This document shows positions 35,490-46,679 of a stretch of DNA of 64,000 nt, piece after piece; the stretch's first letter is position 1, and every line of letters begins with the position of its first letter. Source of the DNA: Pegoplata infirma (taxonomy: Eukaryota > Arthropoda > Insecta > Diptera > Anthomyiidae); assembly GCA_963921195.1 (NCBI GenBank), contig OY992537.1, forward strand, positions 47,373,943 through 47,437,942, read 5' to 3'. A program made the position numbers and the translations under genes. The notes beneath the pieces were generated by a model. It saw nothing but the letters and a program-made list of their open reading frames with translations. It was not told the DNA's origin and did not search any database.

Positions 35490-36258
35490 ATTTCTACTAT
35501 GCTGACCACGATTGAACAAAGAGGCGTAAATTTGTTTTATACTGAACGTCATATCTGCCTATTTTGAAATCACGCAAAACCATATAAGCCGAATCTGTCA
35601 CTACTGATAGAACTTACCGAGCAGAAACTGTAGGTCATTTGTAGAGCGCGATTTGGCAAAAGGGTATAAAATGTCACTCCCGGTTTTCATAAATAAAATG
35701 TTATTTCCATTCTCTTTCGCAATCACACAAAAACGGAAAAACTGATGTCAATTAAATTTGCAGCATCGAGGATGCAGCATGGACTTTAGACCATCACGAT
35801 TCGATAAAAATCCGTTAGATATGCCCCTTTGTACTATACTTAACGTCATGTCTGTCTGTTTCGAAATCACACAAAAACGGCTGAACCGATTTCGTTGAGA
35901 TTTCTCTATAGATAGTTCTAACCGAGTGTGAAACAAAAGGTTACTAGCTGGACACTGACCCGTGCTTTAATTTTATCCGACACTATGTGCTCGATTCTGG
36001 AATACGATTTCACCATTCACCTAATGTTTAAAAATTGGATATTCTTTCGAGTTTTAAGATTTTTAAATTTCTTTTTGTAATAATTAAAGATATTAACTAT
36101 ATATTTAATTGTTACAAGAACGAAAATTTAGATCTTAAAATTTGAAAGAATATAAAGTTTTTAAAAATTTATTCCAGAATCGAGCACTATATTTAAATTG
36201 AGATGCAATATAAAACAGTTTTTTCTTAGGGCCAGCAACGCGGACCGGGTATAGCTAG
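35490..36258 (+). mobile_element. Helitron-like non-autonomous tail, with a MITE inside
   Basis: Contains two diverged copies of GAACGTCATRTCTGYCTRTT followed by AAATCACRCAAAAMSRK..., then GCTGAACCGATTTCGTTGAG. It closes with GCAACGCGGACCGGGTATAG then CTAG followed by T at 36255-36259. The CTRR-T end and the GAACCGATTT body resemble insect Helitron non-autonomous elements. The start is not defined. Confidence 0.5.
35987..36187. mobile_element. Short TIR element (MITE) related to 8513-8707
   Basis: The ends GTGCTCGATTCTGGAATA and ATTCCAGAATCGAGCAC are inverted copies. TAT flanks both sides. The core words TCTAAGATTTTTAAATTT-like and TAATTAAAGATATTAA match the 8.5 kb copy. Nested in the Helitron-like tail. 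Confidence 0.8.
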
Positions 36259-36530
36259 TTTCACTATAAAATGTTTTTAATTTCTGAAATTCTCAAATTT
36301 ATCGATGCAAAATTTTGATCACTTTTTTTAATATTTTCTTGTTTATTTTTTGTTTTCTGCATATGTTTAACAAATGTAATGAACATAGACTTTTTTCCTC
36401 TACACAATAAACTTAACTTGTACTTGTTTTTTTAAACTATTTTTTTTTTTTGTTTATATGCCCTAAATATTTTGTTCAACAATATGTATAAGTTGTAAGG
36501 GAGTAGGTAGTACCTTAACGTTTAGCTACT

Positions 36531-36962
36531 TAAATTCCAATGATTTTTTTTAACTATTTATTTTTTTTCTCTTAAAATTTTTTGACACGATACAATTTAC
36601 AAAGAGGTTTCGTAATTTTGCTAGATTTTTTGCTACCACCTATATTACTAGAAATCCTAGTAATTTTGCAATCTACTTCCCAATAATTTTGTAATTTTAC
36701 AAGATTTTTACCAATAAAATTGTAATTTTACAGTTTTTTTGGCGAAATTGAAATTACCAGGAATTCTCGTGAATTTACTAGATTTTTTTTTTTTAATTAT
36801 CTTGGAAATTTGTAAAATTACAAAAAAAATTTAAAATTACCAAAAAAAATTTAAATTTCGATCCAAATTTGTTTGTTAAAAAACAAGAAAAACTGTCAAC
36901 TATTGGTAAAATTGGATAACGAGACTTTTCCTAGTAATTTGACAAAGTTTTTTTTGTGTGTA
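36531..36962. mobile_element. J element, copy 2
   Basis: Collinear with 20077-20590 from the TTTTTTGACACGAT word to GTAATTTGACAAAGTTTTTT. The left end is shorter. Confidence 0.65.
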
Positions 36963-37654
36963 TAATTGTTTCTGTCGACTTTGAGTAAATATTGGCGAAT
37001 AACACCAATTTTAGTCATCTTAGATATAATCATACACAAAAATATATATGCACATTAGATAAGATCTGAAAATCAAGTTTTACAGCAGTAACCCATTCCC
37101 TTAACTGAACCAAAAAAAAAGTTAAACATTGTCAACTAGTTTGTTGAGCAGCATGTTTTGCATTACTTGTCATTTACAGAAATTATTATTGTTTTTTCAG
37201 CGTTAAACAAAATGAACAAATCAGAAGATAACATAAGAGTATTTTTATTTTTTTTATTTTTATATACAGCAACTTAAAAAAATTCTTCGAAAAAGTCTTA
37301 AAAGAGAACAAAAGTTACTAAAAAAAACTTTTTCTTAACATATGCAAAATAAAGTTTATATTAAATGACAAGTTTTAAAATTTTGTAAAATCTCAGATTA
37401 CGAAAAGTGTATTAAAAAGAAAAAGATGCATTATTTTTAAAAAGTATTTATGGAATTATTTTTAATGATGTATAATATATTTTTCACAACTATTTTAAGA
37501 AAAAGCTAAAATAACTGCCTTTAAACTGACGAAAAGATGGGCATACAGACTGGAGACCTGTCTTAATGAATTTGTAATTTTTTTCGCGAATTTTATTTTC
37601 GCGAATTTTTTTTCGCGAATTTTATTTTTGCGAATTTTTCTCCAAATTTTTTTT
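36963..37654. other. Unassigned, with TTCGCGAATTTTATTTT repeats at its end
   Basis: No gene. 37583-37640 holds four TTCGCGAA/TTTGCGAA words about 17 bp apart. Related words reappear at 38530-38580 and 39655-39715. Confidence 0.5.
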
Positions 37655-38173
37655 ATACCCTCCAACCACAGTATGGGGTTATACTCACTTTGTCATTCCG
37701 TTTGTAACGCATCGAAATGTCGGTCGGGGACCCCATAAAGTATATATATTATTGATCAATGATCGATTCTAAGACATTCTGTGAATATCCGTCCGTCCGT
37801 CCGTCTGTCTGTAGATGGCACGATACAGTCCAAAATAAAAGAGCTAGCCTCCTGAAATTTGGCATGAATATGTCTTATGGTCCTAGGCAGGTTAAGTTCG
37901 TAAATGGGCAAAATCGGCTCAGGGGAAAAAAATTTCCCACTTGAAGAACTGAACCAACCTCTGAAAAAATACACATTTTACAAGTTTTTTTTGTATTTTT
38001 GTTAAATAATTGAAACATTTGCTATATTTATCGGGATGGGAAGGTGCTCTCACTGACCCCCATCACCCCCCCCACCCAAAAAAAAGCAAACGCCCGTGAC
38101 AATTTTTTTTTTTTTTTACATTTTGGAGGGTATAAAAGATTCGGCACAGCCGAATTTAACACTCTCACTTGTT
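37655..38173 (+). mobile_element. M1a mini-me/Helentron-like element
   Basis: Starts ATACCCTCCAACCACAG, (GTCY)n at 37788-37812, ends with hairpin ATTCGGCACAGCCGAAT and ACTCTCACTTGTT. Confidence 0.8.
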
Positions 38174-38176
38174 TGT

Positions 38177-38506
38177 TTTGCTATTAATTTATGAAAATGT
38201 GTAGAATACGATACACTGCAGACACAATTTTTTTTTTCTTTTTTTCATAAAAAAAAAAAATCTAAAAAAAAAAAAATTATGAAAAAAAAAAATTGGATAA
38301 AATTGTTGAGCTAAATTACTACAAAAATTAAATTTTTATGCTTTTGGAATAGTCTTTATATGTATATAAATTTTGAAAATGCATTGTATTATTTTTCGCA
38401 AAAAAAAAAAAAATTCTGCGAAAAAGACAAAAAAATCCGAGAAAAAAAACGTTTGTGTCTGCAATGTATCGTATTCGACACATTTTTTCATAAATTAATA
38501 GCAAAA
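38177..38506. mobile_element. Foldback element with 50-base arms
   Basis: TTTTGCTATTAATTTATGAA through GCAGACACA (38177-38226) is inverted at 38454-38506 with few mismatches. It begins within a few bases of an M1a end. Confidence 0.75.
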
Positions 38507-38690
38507 TAAAAAAAAAAAAATTGGAAAAAAATTTCGCGAAAATAAAATTCGAGAAAAAAAATTTCCGCGAATAGAAATTTTTTTTTGTATATTCAATAGA
38601 GTTTAGATGATTAGAATACAAAAATTGTCTATATAAAAAAATAGTTTTTTTTACTTAAAAAAAATAATCGCGAATATCGCTAATACATAC

Positions 38691-39010
38691 TAGAGATGGG
38701 GGCGTGAGTGGAATTTGACTCACATTAATCATTACTAATCACTCACACAATTTTTTTTACTCACAATCACTCACTATTCACTTGAGTAATAAAAAAAATA
38801 CTCACGCTCATGCGTGACTCGCGCAAGATTCAATCACGCTCACGCGTGAGTCACGCAAAACCTACCCACACAAGAAATGAAAACGAAAACAAAAAATTTG
38901 CAAATCAAAAAATCAAATCACGCATACTCATGCAAAAAATAAATGCCTCAATCACTAATCACTCAGATTTATTTTCTACTCACTCTCACTCACAATCATG
39001 TGATTGAAAT
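38691..39010. mobile_element. hAT-type MITE, second copy, right end lost
   Basis: TAGAGATGGGGGCGTGAGTG opens the copy and the CTCACGC-rich interior follows, ending near AATCATGTGATTGAAATGAT. The inverted right end and target duplication are missing. Confidence 0.7.
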
Positions 39011-39904
39011 GATCTGTCAAAAAATCGTATAGCATTTAAAAATGTTATCGTGTACATGCGAAATGTAATGACACGGACGGTAATACAGAAGAAATTTTGA
39101 CAGTCGTATAATACTCGTCATTTTTATAAATATTTCTAAAAGCTGAGACTTTTCATTTTATCAGGGATGTATTTTTTTTTTAATTTGTTGCTGAAAACAT
39201 AACAACAAAAAATTAAAGATAGAAATTTAAGCTTATTAATTTATAAGTCCCATATTTTAAGTATTTTATGCTTCAATTTGTATTTATATTATATTTAATT
39301 AAATAAAGGATATATATATATATATATTTTAATGAATTTTTTTTTAAAATACGCAACAAATTATCTTTTTCAGCATTTGTTTTTCTAAACAGCTGTTTTC
39401 GTATTATTTGAAATGTGATGGTTGCAAAGAGCAATGTATCGAAAATATTTTTTGGTTTGATTTTTTGACAGTCAGACCAAATTTCATTTTATTTTAGTTT
39501 ACTAAAATCTTACGACTAAGTATTATCGTGACAAACGGCATTAACTAGCATTGTCAGATATATTTAGTCCTTTAAAATTCCTAGTTGGAACATAGGGCCA
39601 TAATCAGATGGCTGTCGTAAATTCAGATCAAACTAAATATATTTGTATTGGACCAATTTTTTCACGAAAATAAAGATTATTCGCGAACAAAAAATGTTTT
39701 TCGCGAAAAACATTCACGTTTTATTGTTTGTTATGCTAGTTAAACAGACTTGAATGGTTTTAAATTTAAAAATGATTGCAAAAATTTAAAAATATCGTTT
39801 TTATTGTACTTGAGCATCAAAATTTTAAATCGCGAATATGAGCGTTTACTTGGAAAACGGCTAGCACCATTCAATGCAACGTAGTCGAACTAACTTTACT
39901 AGTA
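39011..39904. other. Unassigned AT-rich stretch
   Basis: Contains a (TA)n run at 39310-39328 and TTCGCGAA words near 39655-39715. No gene recognised. Confidence 0.5.
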
Positions 39905-40429
39905 GGGTATACAGAAAAAAAAATTCATGAAAAAAAATTAAATTTGATGAAAAAAAATTTCGATAAAAAAAAAACTTTTTGACCAAAAAAAATTTTTTTT
40001 AAGAGAAAAAAATTTTTAATGAAAAAAAAAAAATGTTATGATGTAAAAAAATTTTTTGATAAAAAAAAATTATTTTTAAGAACACTACTAAAATTTTGTT
40101 TGCTTTATTAACCACCTGGTAAAAAAAAAAACTTTTTTATTATTCAAGCCACAAATCCAAGTTACGAACTTTTCTGGTTTAAAAAAATAAAAAAGATAAA
40201 AAAAAAAATTTTTGATGAAAAAAAATGTTGATAAAAAAATATATTGATAAAAAAACATTTGATGAAAAAAAAGTTTGATGAGAGAAAAAATTGATGAAAT
40301 AAAATGATGAAATAGCTGATGAAAGCTTTTTCGCAAAATTATATTTTTTGATGGAAACAAAAAAATGTTGATAACAAAAAAGATGCACAAAAAATTTTAT
40401 GATGAAAAACCTAATTTTAATAAAAAAGT

Positions 40430-41283
40430 AAAGAAAGTAAGAAAGTTATAGTCGGTCTAGACCGACCAAATGATACCCTACACCAGTCTTTTCCGATAAA
40501 TGGGTCCCAGGTCCAAACATGGACCGATTAGATCTGTCTTTTGTTAGATCTTTATTTGGTGCAGAAAACACACACAGATCAAATTTTAGTGGAATTAGTT
40601 TATTTTTTGTCAATAGACCGATTTAACTGAACATCGGTCGAAATTTTTATTGTGGGACTAGTCCAAAAATGGTCCAATTATATTTCGATTTTATTAGGTT
40701 ACTAAAGTACACGTTTAACACCTAAGAATAAAATTTTTATCAAATATTTCCATTTTTATGAATTTTGAGCGAGTTATGTGAATATCGGGAGGGCGGTTTG
40801 TATGGGGACTACCAGAAGGACTGATTCTGGTAGTCCTTCTGGTAAAAAAACCACCATTTCCTATGAAATTTGAAATTGTGGTGTGTGCATACAAAATTTG
40901 ATTACCTGCTAAATTTCGAAGTAATATCTACAATAACACGGTTATAAGAGTCATTTAAGCCGAATCCAAAGGGGGCGTTTGTATGGGGGCTAGGTCTAAA
41001 CATGGACCGATTTTCTCCAATTTTAATAGGCTTCGTCCTTGATCCAAAAGATGCTTAAGTTTCAAATTTCAAGTCAATTGATTGAAAATTGAGACCGGTA
41101 TCGTGCTTAAACCGATAGATGGACAGACGGACGGACGGACTGACGGACATCGCTAAATTGACTCAAAAAGTAATTCTGAGTCGATCAGTATGCTTAAAGG
41201 TCGCTCTAGGACCAATATTTCGGGTAGTTACAAACATCAGCACCAACTCATTATACCCTGTACCACAGAGTGGTGTAGGGTAT
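40430..41283 (-). mobile_element. M2 mini-me/Helentron-like element, full-length
   Basis: In reverse orientation. It begins with the hairpin GTCGGTCTAGACCGAC and GATACCCTACACCAG, carries a GGACAGACGGACGGAC tract at 41118-41152, and ends with ACCCTGTACCACAGAGTGG and GTGTAGGGTAT. It has a local inverted duplication at 40811-40845. Confidence 0.75.
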
Positions 41284-41445
41284 AAAAAGTATTGTAATGT
41301 TTCGTTTTATTAACCTGTTTGTAAAAAACTTTTTTATTCACTAGCAGGTGAACAAAAGTCCGACAAACTTGAGTTCCGACAAAATTGAGAAAATTTTGTC
41401 AAACCCGAACTAGATAATATACGTTTAAAACTAAAAAACTAAAGT

Positions 41446-41931
41446 AGTAAAACTGTATTTACTGTTTTTCTTTTTGTGATCCTGTTTCCATTTAAAAGTA
41501 CTTCAAAGTTTTAAAGGAATAAATTTTATAAAATATTTTTTTTAATATCTGTATTTATCCTAGTGATGGCAAATGAAAGAGGAGGATCTCCCCTTATTTT
41601 TCTATTTTATTATTTTTACATATAAGGAAAAATGAAGTAAATTACGTTCTTTCAAATCTTTTTCCTTCAAAACTATCAAAATTTTCAACAAAATATTTTG
41701 ATTAAGTTTTCAAAAGACATTACTCACATCTATTTATCCTTATATGGTAAAATAAAAAAAAAAAATAAAATTAGAGGAGATCCTCCTCTTTCATTTGCCA
41801 TCACCAGTGGTATCCTAGGACAAATAAAAATATTTATAAAATATTTTACAAAATGTAATCCTTTAAAATTTTGAAATCCTTTCAAAAGGAAACAGGATCA
41901 CAAAATGAAAAACTGTAAATGCAGTTTTACT
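41446..41931. mobile_element. Foldback element with arms of about 150 bases
   Basis: AGTAAAACTG...GTGATCCTGTTTCC at the left is inverted as GGAAACAGGATCAC...CAGTTTTACT at the right. The inner part GTGATGGCAAATGAAAGAGG is inverted at 41783-41808. The loop is about 180 bp. Confidence 0.8.
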
Positions 41932-42110
41932 CCATTTGATCTCTACTTTCAGACGTGTACCATATGGTTTTTGTTTAAAATTGGCTGTCGGACGGTGTGA
42001 TCCAAGATACACATCCAAGTTACGAACCCTTTTGGTTTAAAGTAAACTAAAACAGTAATTTTTATTTTCTTTTTCACAACGGTATTTGTTAAGTCATTTT
42101 AAACAACACT

Positions 42111-42611
42111 TTTTTATCAAAATTTTCTTAAATTTCCTAAAATTAATCTTTAATATTTTATTATACAATTCAAAAAAGCAAGAAGAAAAATCAAAGTTTT
42201 TCCCCTTACCGAAAAAAAGGACAAAACCAATATTCATGGTTCATTGAAGCAATTAAAAGTTTTTTTTTTGGACAAAAACAAATTTAGTCATTCAAGCAAA
42301 AAATTTAATATTGGAGACATATTAAATTTTTTGCTTAAAGTTTTTATATAAAATAGTAAATACTTAAAAACAAACAACCCGCATGATAAAATTATATTAA
42401 ACAACAAATACAATAAAATTATCTATATACTATAAAATTATATGTTTAGAGAAATGAAAAAGAAACTTGAGTTGCATATGGGAAAAAAAATTAATATTAG
42501 ATCTTTGAAAAAAAATTTTATGAGTGTATAAAAAAATGACCAACACTTTAAACTATAACATGATTATTAGAGTGGGGAAGCAACGAACAAAAATACATTA
42601 ATATCAAAAAC
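42111..42611. other. Unassigned AT-rich stretch
   Basis: No gene or element end recognised. Confidence 0.5.
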
Positions 42612-42806
42612 TGTTATGATATCTTGAGAAGGATTAATCTAGCTCGAGGTCACATTTCTTTACTAATCATTGCGAAGATGTTGTTAAAATAATAATTTTC
42701 AAGGAACTATTTTTTTGAGTTATAAAAATTTTTATTTTGATTATTGCAATTATAAGTAAAGAAATGTGACCTCGAGCTAGAGTCATCTTTCTCAAAATAA
42801 CATTTA
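42612..42806. mobile_element. Small TIR element with CTAGCTCGAGGTCACATTTC arms
   Basis: A 25-base perfect inverted pair (42640-42664 and 42756-42780) lies inside a longer imperfect pair that includes CTTGAGAAGG / CTTTCTCAAAA. A single decayed arm lies at 57243-57295. Confidence 0.8.
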
Positions 42807-42939
42807 TAAGTCGAATATTAATAACTTGTATTATTTTTAAAATTTAAACATAATTTTAACTTATAATATTGTCGATATAATTAATGTATTTTTTGCTAAA
42901 CTGAATAATATAATTAATATAAGAAAATTTTTTTACCAC

Positions 42940-43165
42940 CCCGGGTAAAAATGCAATATATATGATCATATATGAAGATATATGGATTTATATAACCATA
43001 TATTATCATATATGCCTCCATATATGTTTATATATGATCTGATCCGAAAATTGGCCCGATATGAGCTCATATCGGGCCAATTTACGGATCAAATCATATA
43101 TAACCATATATGGAGGCATATATGATAATATATGGTTATATAAAACCATATATGATCCATATATC

Positions 43166-43200
<35 letters not shown>

Positions 43201-43281
43201 CTCTAACTCCCACTGGAGCATAGGGCGCCCTATGCTCATATATCTTCATATATGATCATATATATTTCATTTTTACCCGGG
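42940..43281. mobile_element. TIR element with CCCGGGTAAAAATG ends, almost wholly palindromic
   Basis: Exact 14-base inverted ends. AC stands on both sides. The interior is a chain of ATATATGATCATATATG-like palindromes centred on GGCCCGATATGAGCTCATAT (43051-43070 and on), plus a (TA)n run at 43171-43197. Terminal motif shared with 17423-18098. Confidence 0.8.
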
Positions 43282-43361
43282 ACAGTTTAAAAGTAAATAA
43301 TTGAAATTTTGTTGAAAATTATTCAACTTCATTCGAGTTGTTATTATTCGACCTTTCCAAT

Positions 43362-43583
43362 TTAAATAAATAGAAATTCTTCGAGCTCGAGGCGAGTTTT
43401 TTCTTGTGATTCCATTCTTTTATTCCATTCCAATATTTCGATTCACTTTGAGAATCATCATCATTGGATTTAGTGAATTTTTATGCACATAAAAACTTAT
43501 AAATATGTTGTGAACGTATCGACATCTATGAGTGCAGTTTTAGAAAAAACTGGCCTCGAGCTCGAAGAATTTTTATTTATTTA
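43362..43583. mobile_element. L element, TIRs with GAGCTCGAGGC
   Basis: AAATTCTTCGAGCTCGAGGC at the left (to 43393) is inverted as GCCTCGAGCTCGAAGAATTT at the right (from 43552). The interior shares ATTCCATTCCAATATTTCGA and GTGAACGTATCGACAT with 10611-10818. Confidence 0.8.
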
Positions 43584-44280
43584 TCCAATTTATTGTAGGA
43601 AACTTCACTAGCTTTATTAGAGTTTACATAATTTACTTTTTTTTACCCCCCACTCTAATGTTTGTATATATGTATATACAAACATTAACATCTTCTCTCC
43701 CATCCAATTAAGTGTAATGTAATCGAAATGCATGATTATACAATATAAAGTTATTCTGCATAGTCGAAGTACTTGTTTGAACGTACTAGTGTAAGTAATT
43801 TCGTAAAGTATTTTGTAAACAAGTGACACAAACACACAAAAGTTCTTACACACACACACACACATACTATGGAAAATAAAACTTTTATTTAAACTTGCAA
43901 AAAGTCTTCCTATTAAATAAGTTTTGAAGTCCAACATGGAAAATTTCTTTATTTTTATGTATGCATGCACTTGTACGAGTATGTTTGTATTTGTTTCAAA
44001 AGTCATTCGATGAACTCTTATGTGGCAAAAAGTTTTTTTTTTGTTTTTTGCAAATACCCCAAACTCCACGCATCGGTGGTGACTGGTAAGGAGTACTGGT
44101 ATTGTACTGCCTACAAGGATGTGATCAGATTATACGTAAGAGGTTACAGAATTTTAACATGATGATTTTTTCATCAAAGTTTTATCTTCAGCAACAATTT
44201 TTTTTGTCGTAAAATCTTAGTTTATCAACACTTTTTTGTATCTAAACAATTTTTTTGTCATCAAAAAATTTTTTTTTGGT
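43584..44280. other. Unassigned, with (AC)n and an E-like scrap
   Basis: (AC)n at 43850-43866. A 150-codon minus-strand frame (43617-44069) spans it and is judged spurious. 44160-44275 contains CATCAAAGTTTT and CATCAAAAAATTTTTTTTT words like the E tract. Confidence 0.5.
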
Positions 44281-44582
44281 CAGAATCAGTTTGTGATTCG
44301 ATTTAGCGATGCCCCTCCGTCCGTCCGTCCGTCCGTCTGTCTGTCCATGTAAACGGTGTCAACACGATACAGGTCGTAATTTTTGATTAATTGACTTGAA
44401 ATTTTAAACTTGAGCCTCTCTTGGCCCAAGGACGAAGCCTTTTGAAATTGAGAAAAATCGGTCCATATTTAGACCCCATACAAAGGTCCACTTTAGTTTT
44501 GGCTCAAATGACTCTAATAACCGTATTATAATAGGTATCATTTCGACATTAGGCAGGTTCTTGTAGCCCCCACACAGCCCAC
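44281..44582 (+). mobile_element. M2 element, truncated at both ends
   Basis: ATTCGATTTAGCGATG, (GTCY)n at 44313-44346, GTGTCAACACGATACAGGTC and AAATCGGTCCATATTTAGAC match the reverse of the full M2 copies. Confidence 0.7.
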
Positions 44583-45114
44583 CATAACTTTGTCACTCCA
44601 TTTGTAACACATCGAAATATTGGTCTAGGACCCCATAAAGTACACATATTCATGATCCTCAACCGATTTTAAGTCGACCTAGCGATGTCCGTCCGTCCGT
44701 CGATCTGTCTGTCTGTCCGTCCGTAGAAAACACGCTAACTTTTGAAAGACTTTACAGCGGCTACTGAAGTTTGGCATATATGTTGGTCATTTACCTGGTC
44801 AGGTTGGTACTGCAATCCAGCCAAATTGGTCCAGTGGTTCAAAAGCTATGAGCAAAAGAGTAAATTTCGGGAAGTGTTTTTCGCTAATTTACAAGATAAA
44901 AAACATGATAACTTTCGAAAGACAACATTGAGACTGCTGAAACTTGGCATATATTTTTACCGTTCTACCTAGGTCTGTTTGATATTGAATTTCAGCTCAA
45001 TCAGTTCAGTGGTTCAAAAGTTATAAGCAAAACCCTGAGTTTAAGATTGGTTTATCTTAAATGCCACGTGTTAATAAAAAAGTTTTAAAAGCATTGGTGG
45101 TAGCTTAACACTGC

Positions 45115-46370
45115 TTTTCAAACCGACCATATGATTCCATTTTAGTGAAATTGGTTTATATTTTTGTCAATAGACCGATTTAATAGAATATCGGTCGAAA
45201 TTTTTATATTGGGGACTAACAAGGGAAGTCTCCCTGGTGTCACCCTCCGATCTTCATGAAATTTGGATATGTTGTTAAGAACGAAAATTAATTCGACACG
45301 TATTTTTTATAGCGGCCCAAACTCATTTTTTAGGGGGGTCGATTTGTATGGGGGGAAATTGACCTTTTTCAGTTTTTTTCGATTTACGCCTATTTAAACA
45401 AAATTAATATAGGCATGTGTGGTATCAGATTAAAGGTATTAAAAATACCTATCTCGTGGTGCTAATAACGGGCCAAAGAAGTTAATATTTTTCGACTTAT
45501 TAACAAAAATGTCCTAAAATTTTGGTATTTTGCTCAATATGACGAAAAGTTGTGCATGTTTGGACACGTTCTTAGCACACGTAGATAGGTTTTCCAAAGA
45601 CCTTTCATTTGGTGTGTAACATGACTAGGTTTCTTTGCACAGTATAGGAGATAAACGAAAAAAACTGAAAAATGGCCTTGTCTTCCCCCCTCCTTTTTAC
45701 CACCTAAATATGAATTTGGGCCGCTAAAAAAAAATACGTGTCCCTTTAATTTTTCTGCTCTACAAAATAAAACTAATTCCATAAAGATCCGCGGGTGACA
45801 CTAGGGAGACTTCCCTTGTAAGTCCAAAAACGGTACAATTATATTCCGATTTGTTGAGGTTACTAAAGTACACGTTTAACACCTAAAAATAAAATTGTTA
45901 TCAAATATTTTCATTTTTATGAATTTTGAGGGAATTATGTGAATATCGGAAGGGTGGTTTGTATGGGGGCTACCAGAAGGACTGACCCGATCTCTTTAAA
46001 ATTTGGAATAGTGATTCTTGCATACAAAATTTGATTACCTGATAAATTTCAATGCGATATCTATTAAAATACGGTTATTAGAGTCATTTTAGCCGAATCC
46101 ATAGGGGGCGTTTGTTTGGGGGCTAGGTCTTAATATGGATTTTCTCCAATTTCAAAAGGCTTCGCCCTTGGGCCAAAAGATGTTTAAGTTTCAAATTTCA
46201 AGTCAATTGATTGAAAATTGCGACCTGTAACTTGCTTAAACCGATAGACTCTAAAAGTCATTCTGAGTTGATCGGTATACTCGAAGGTAGGTATAGGGCC
46301 AATATTTCGGGTAGTTACAAACATCAGCACAAACTCATTATACCCTGTACCACAGTGTGGTGTAGGGTAT
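45115..46370 (-). mobile_element. M2 element nested in M1b, holding a TIR element
   Basis: CAAACCGACCATATGATTCC to CCTGTACCACAGTGTGGTGT-AGGGTAT, reverse orientation, interrupted at 45220-45818. The GTCY tract is deleted (GATAGACTCTAAAAGTC near 46243). Confidence 0.7.
45220..45818. mobile_element. Harbinger-like TIR element with TAA duplication
   Basis: Ends CAAGGGAAGTCTCCCTGGTG and the inverse (26 bases, one mismatch), with TAA on both sides (45217-45219, 45819-45821). A longer imperfect inverted zone follows, e.g. AGCGGCCCAAACTCAT against ATGAATTTGGGCCGCT. A TAA duplication fits PIF/Harbinger, but no transposase is present, so the superfamily is inferred from the target only. Confidence 0.65.
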
Positions 46371-46679
46371 AATTAGTTTAGTTTTTCTATAAAAAAATTA
46401 CAAAATACGTGCATTCACTCAGAAATATTTTTACAGTAAAAAAAAACATTACACTCGAAAAAAGTTTTACACTCAAAAAAAAAATTGTAATTTTTCTTTT
46501 TGTTTTAAATGACAAAAAAGAGTTTTTTACTCAAAATAAAATATTTCTAATAAAATTGTTAATTTTTTCACGTTGAAATATGTACTATGCCTTAAAAAAG
46601 GCATTGTGGAGGGTATTCGTAGATTCGGCAATATTCATTATTCATAGAATTCGGCATAGATAAAAATACCAATATATTC

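Larger units (their letters stand above)
39905..42110 (+). mobile_element. Diverged relative of E, broken by M2 and a foldback
   Basis: GATGAAAAAAA tract at 39925-40410, then after an M2 a decayed palindrome word (TTATTCACTAGCAGGTGAAC, 41334). After a foldback comes ATCCAAGTTACGAACCCTTT and AAAACAGTAATTTTTATTTT (42010-42070), the E 3' zone. A similar mix appears inside 40125-40190, suggesting rearrangement. Confidence 0.5.
44583..46640 (+). mobile_element. M1b element split by an M2
   Basis: M1b body from AACTTTGTCACTCCATTTGT, with (GTCY)n at 44688-44726, to TTTTAAAAGCATTGGT near 45103. The body resumes at about 46385 (CACTCAGAAATATTTTTACA, the ACACTCAAAAA block and GGCATTGTGGAGGGTATTCG). 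The 5' start and the exact hairpin end are lost. Confidence 0.7.

Noticed and set aside
35845..35860. GTCTGTCTGTTT as another mini-me copy
   Set aside because: The surrounding sequence follows the GAACCGATTT Helitron-like pattern, not the M1 or M2 body.
39310..39330. (TA)n run as a regulatory TATA element
   Set aside because: A plain dinucleotide repeat with no gene nearby and no initiator context.
43617..44069. 150-codon minus-strand reading frame
   Set aside because: It crosses an (AC)n microsatellite, has AT-driven composition (many Lys, Phe, Ile, Tyr), no recognisable domain, and adjoins mobile-element scraps.
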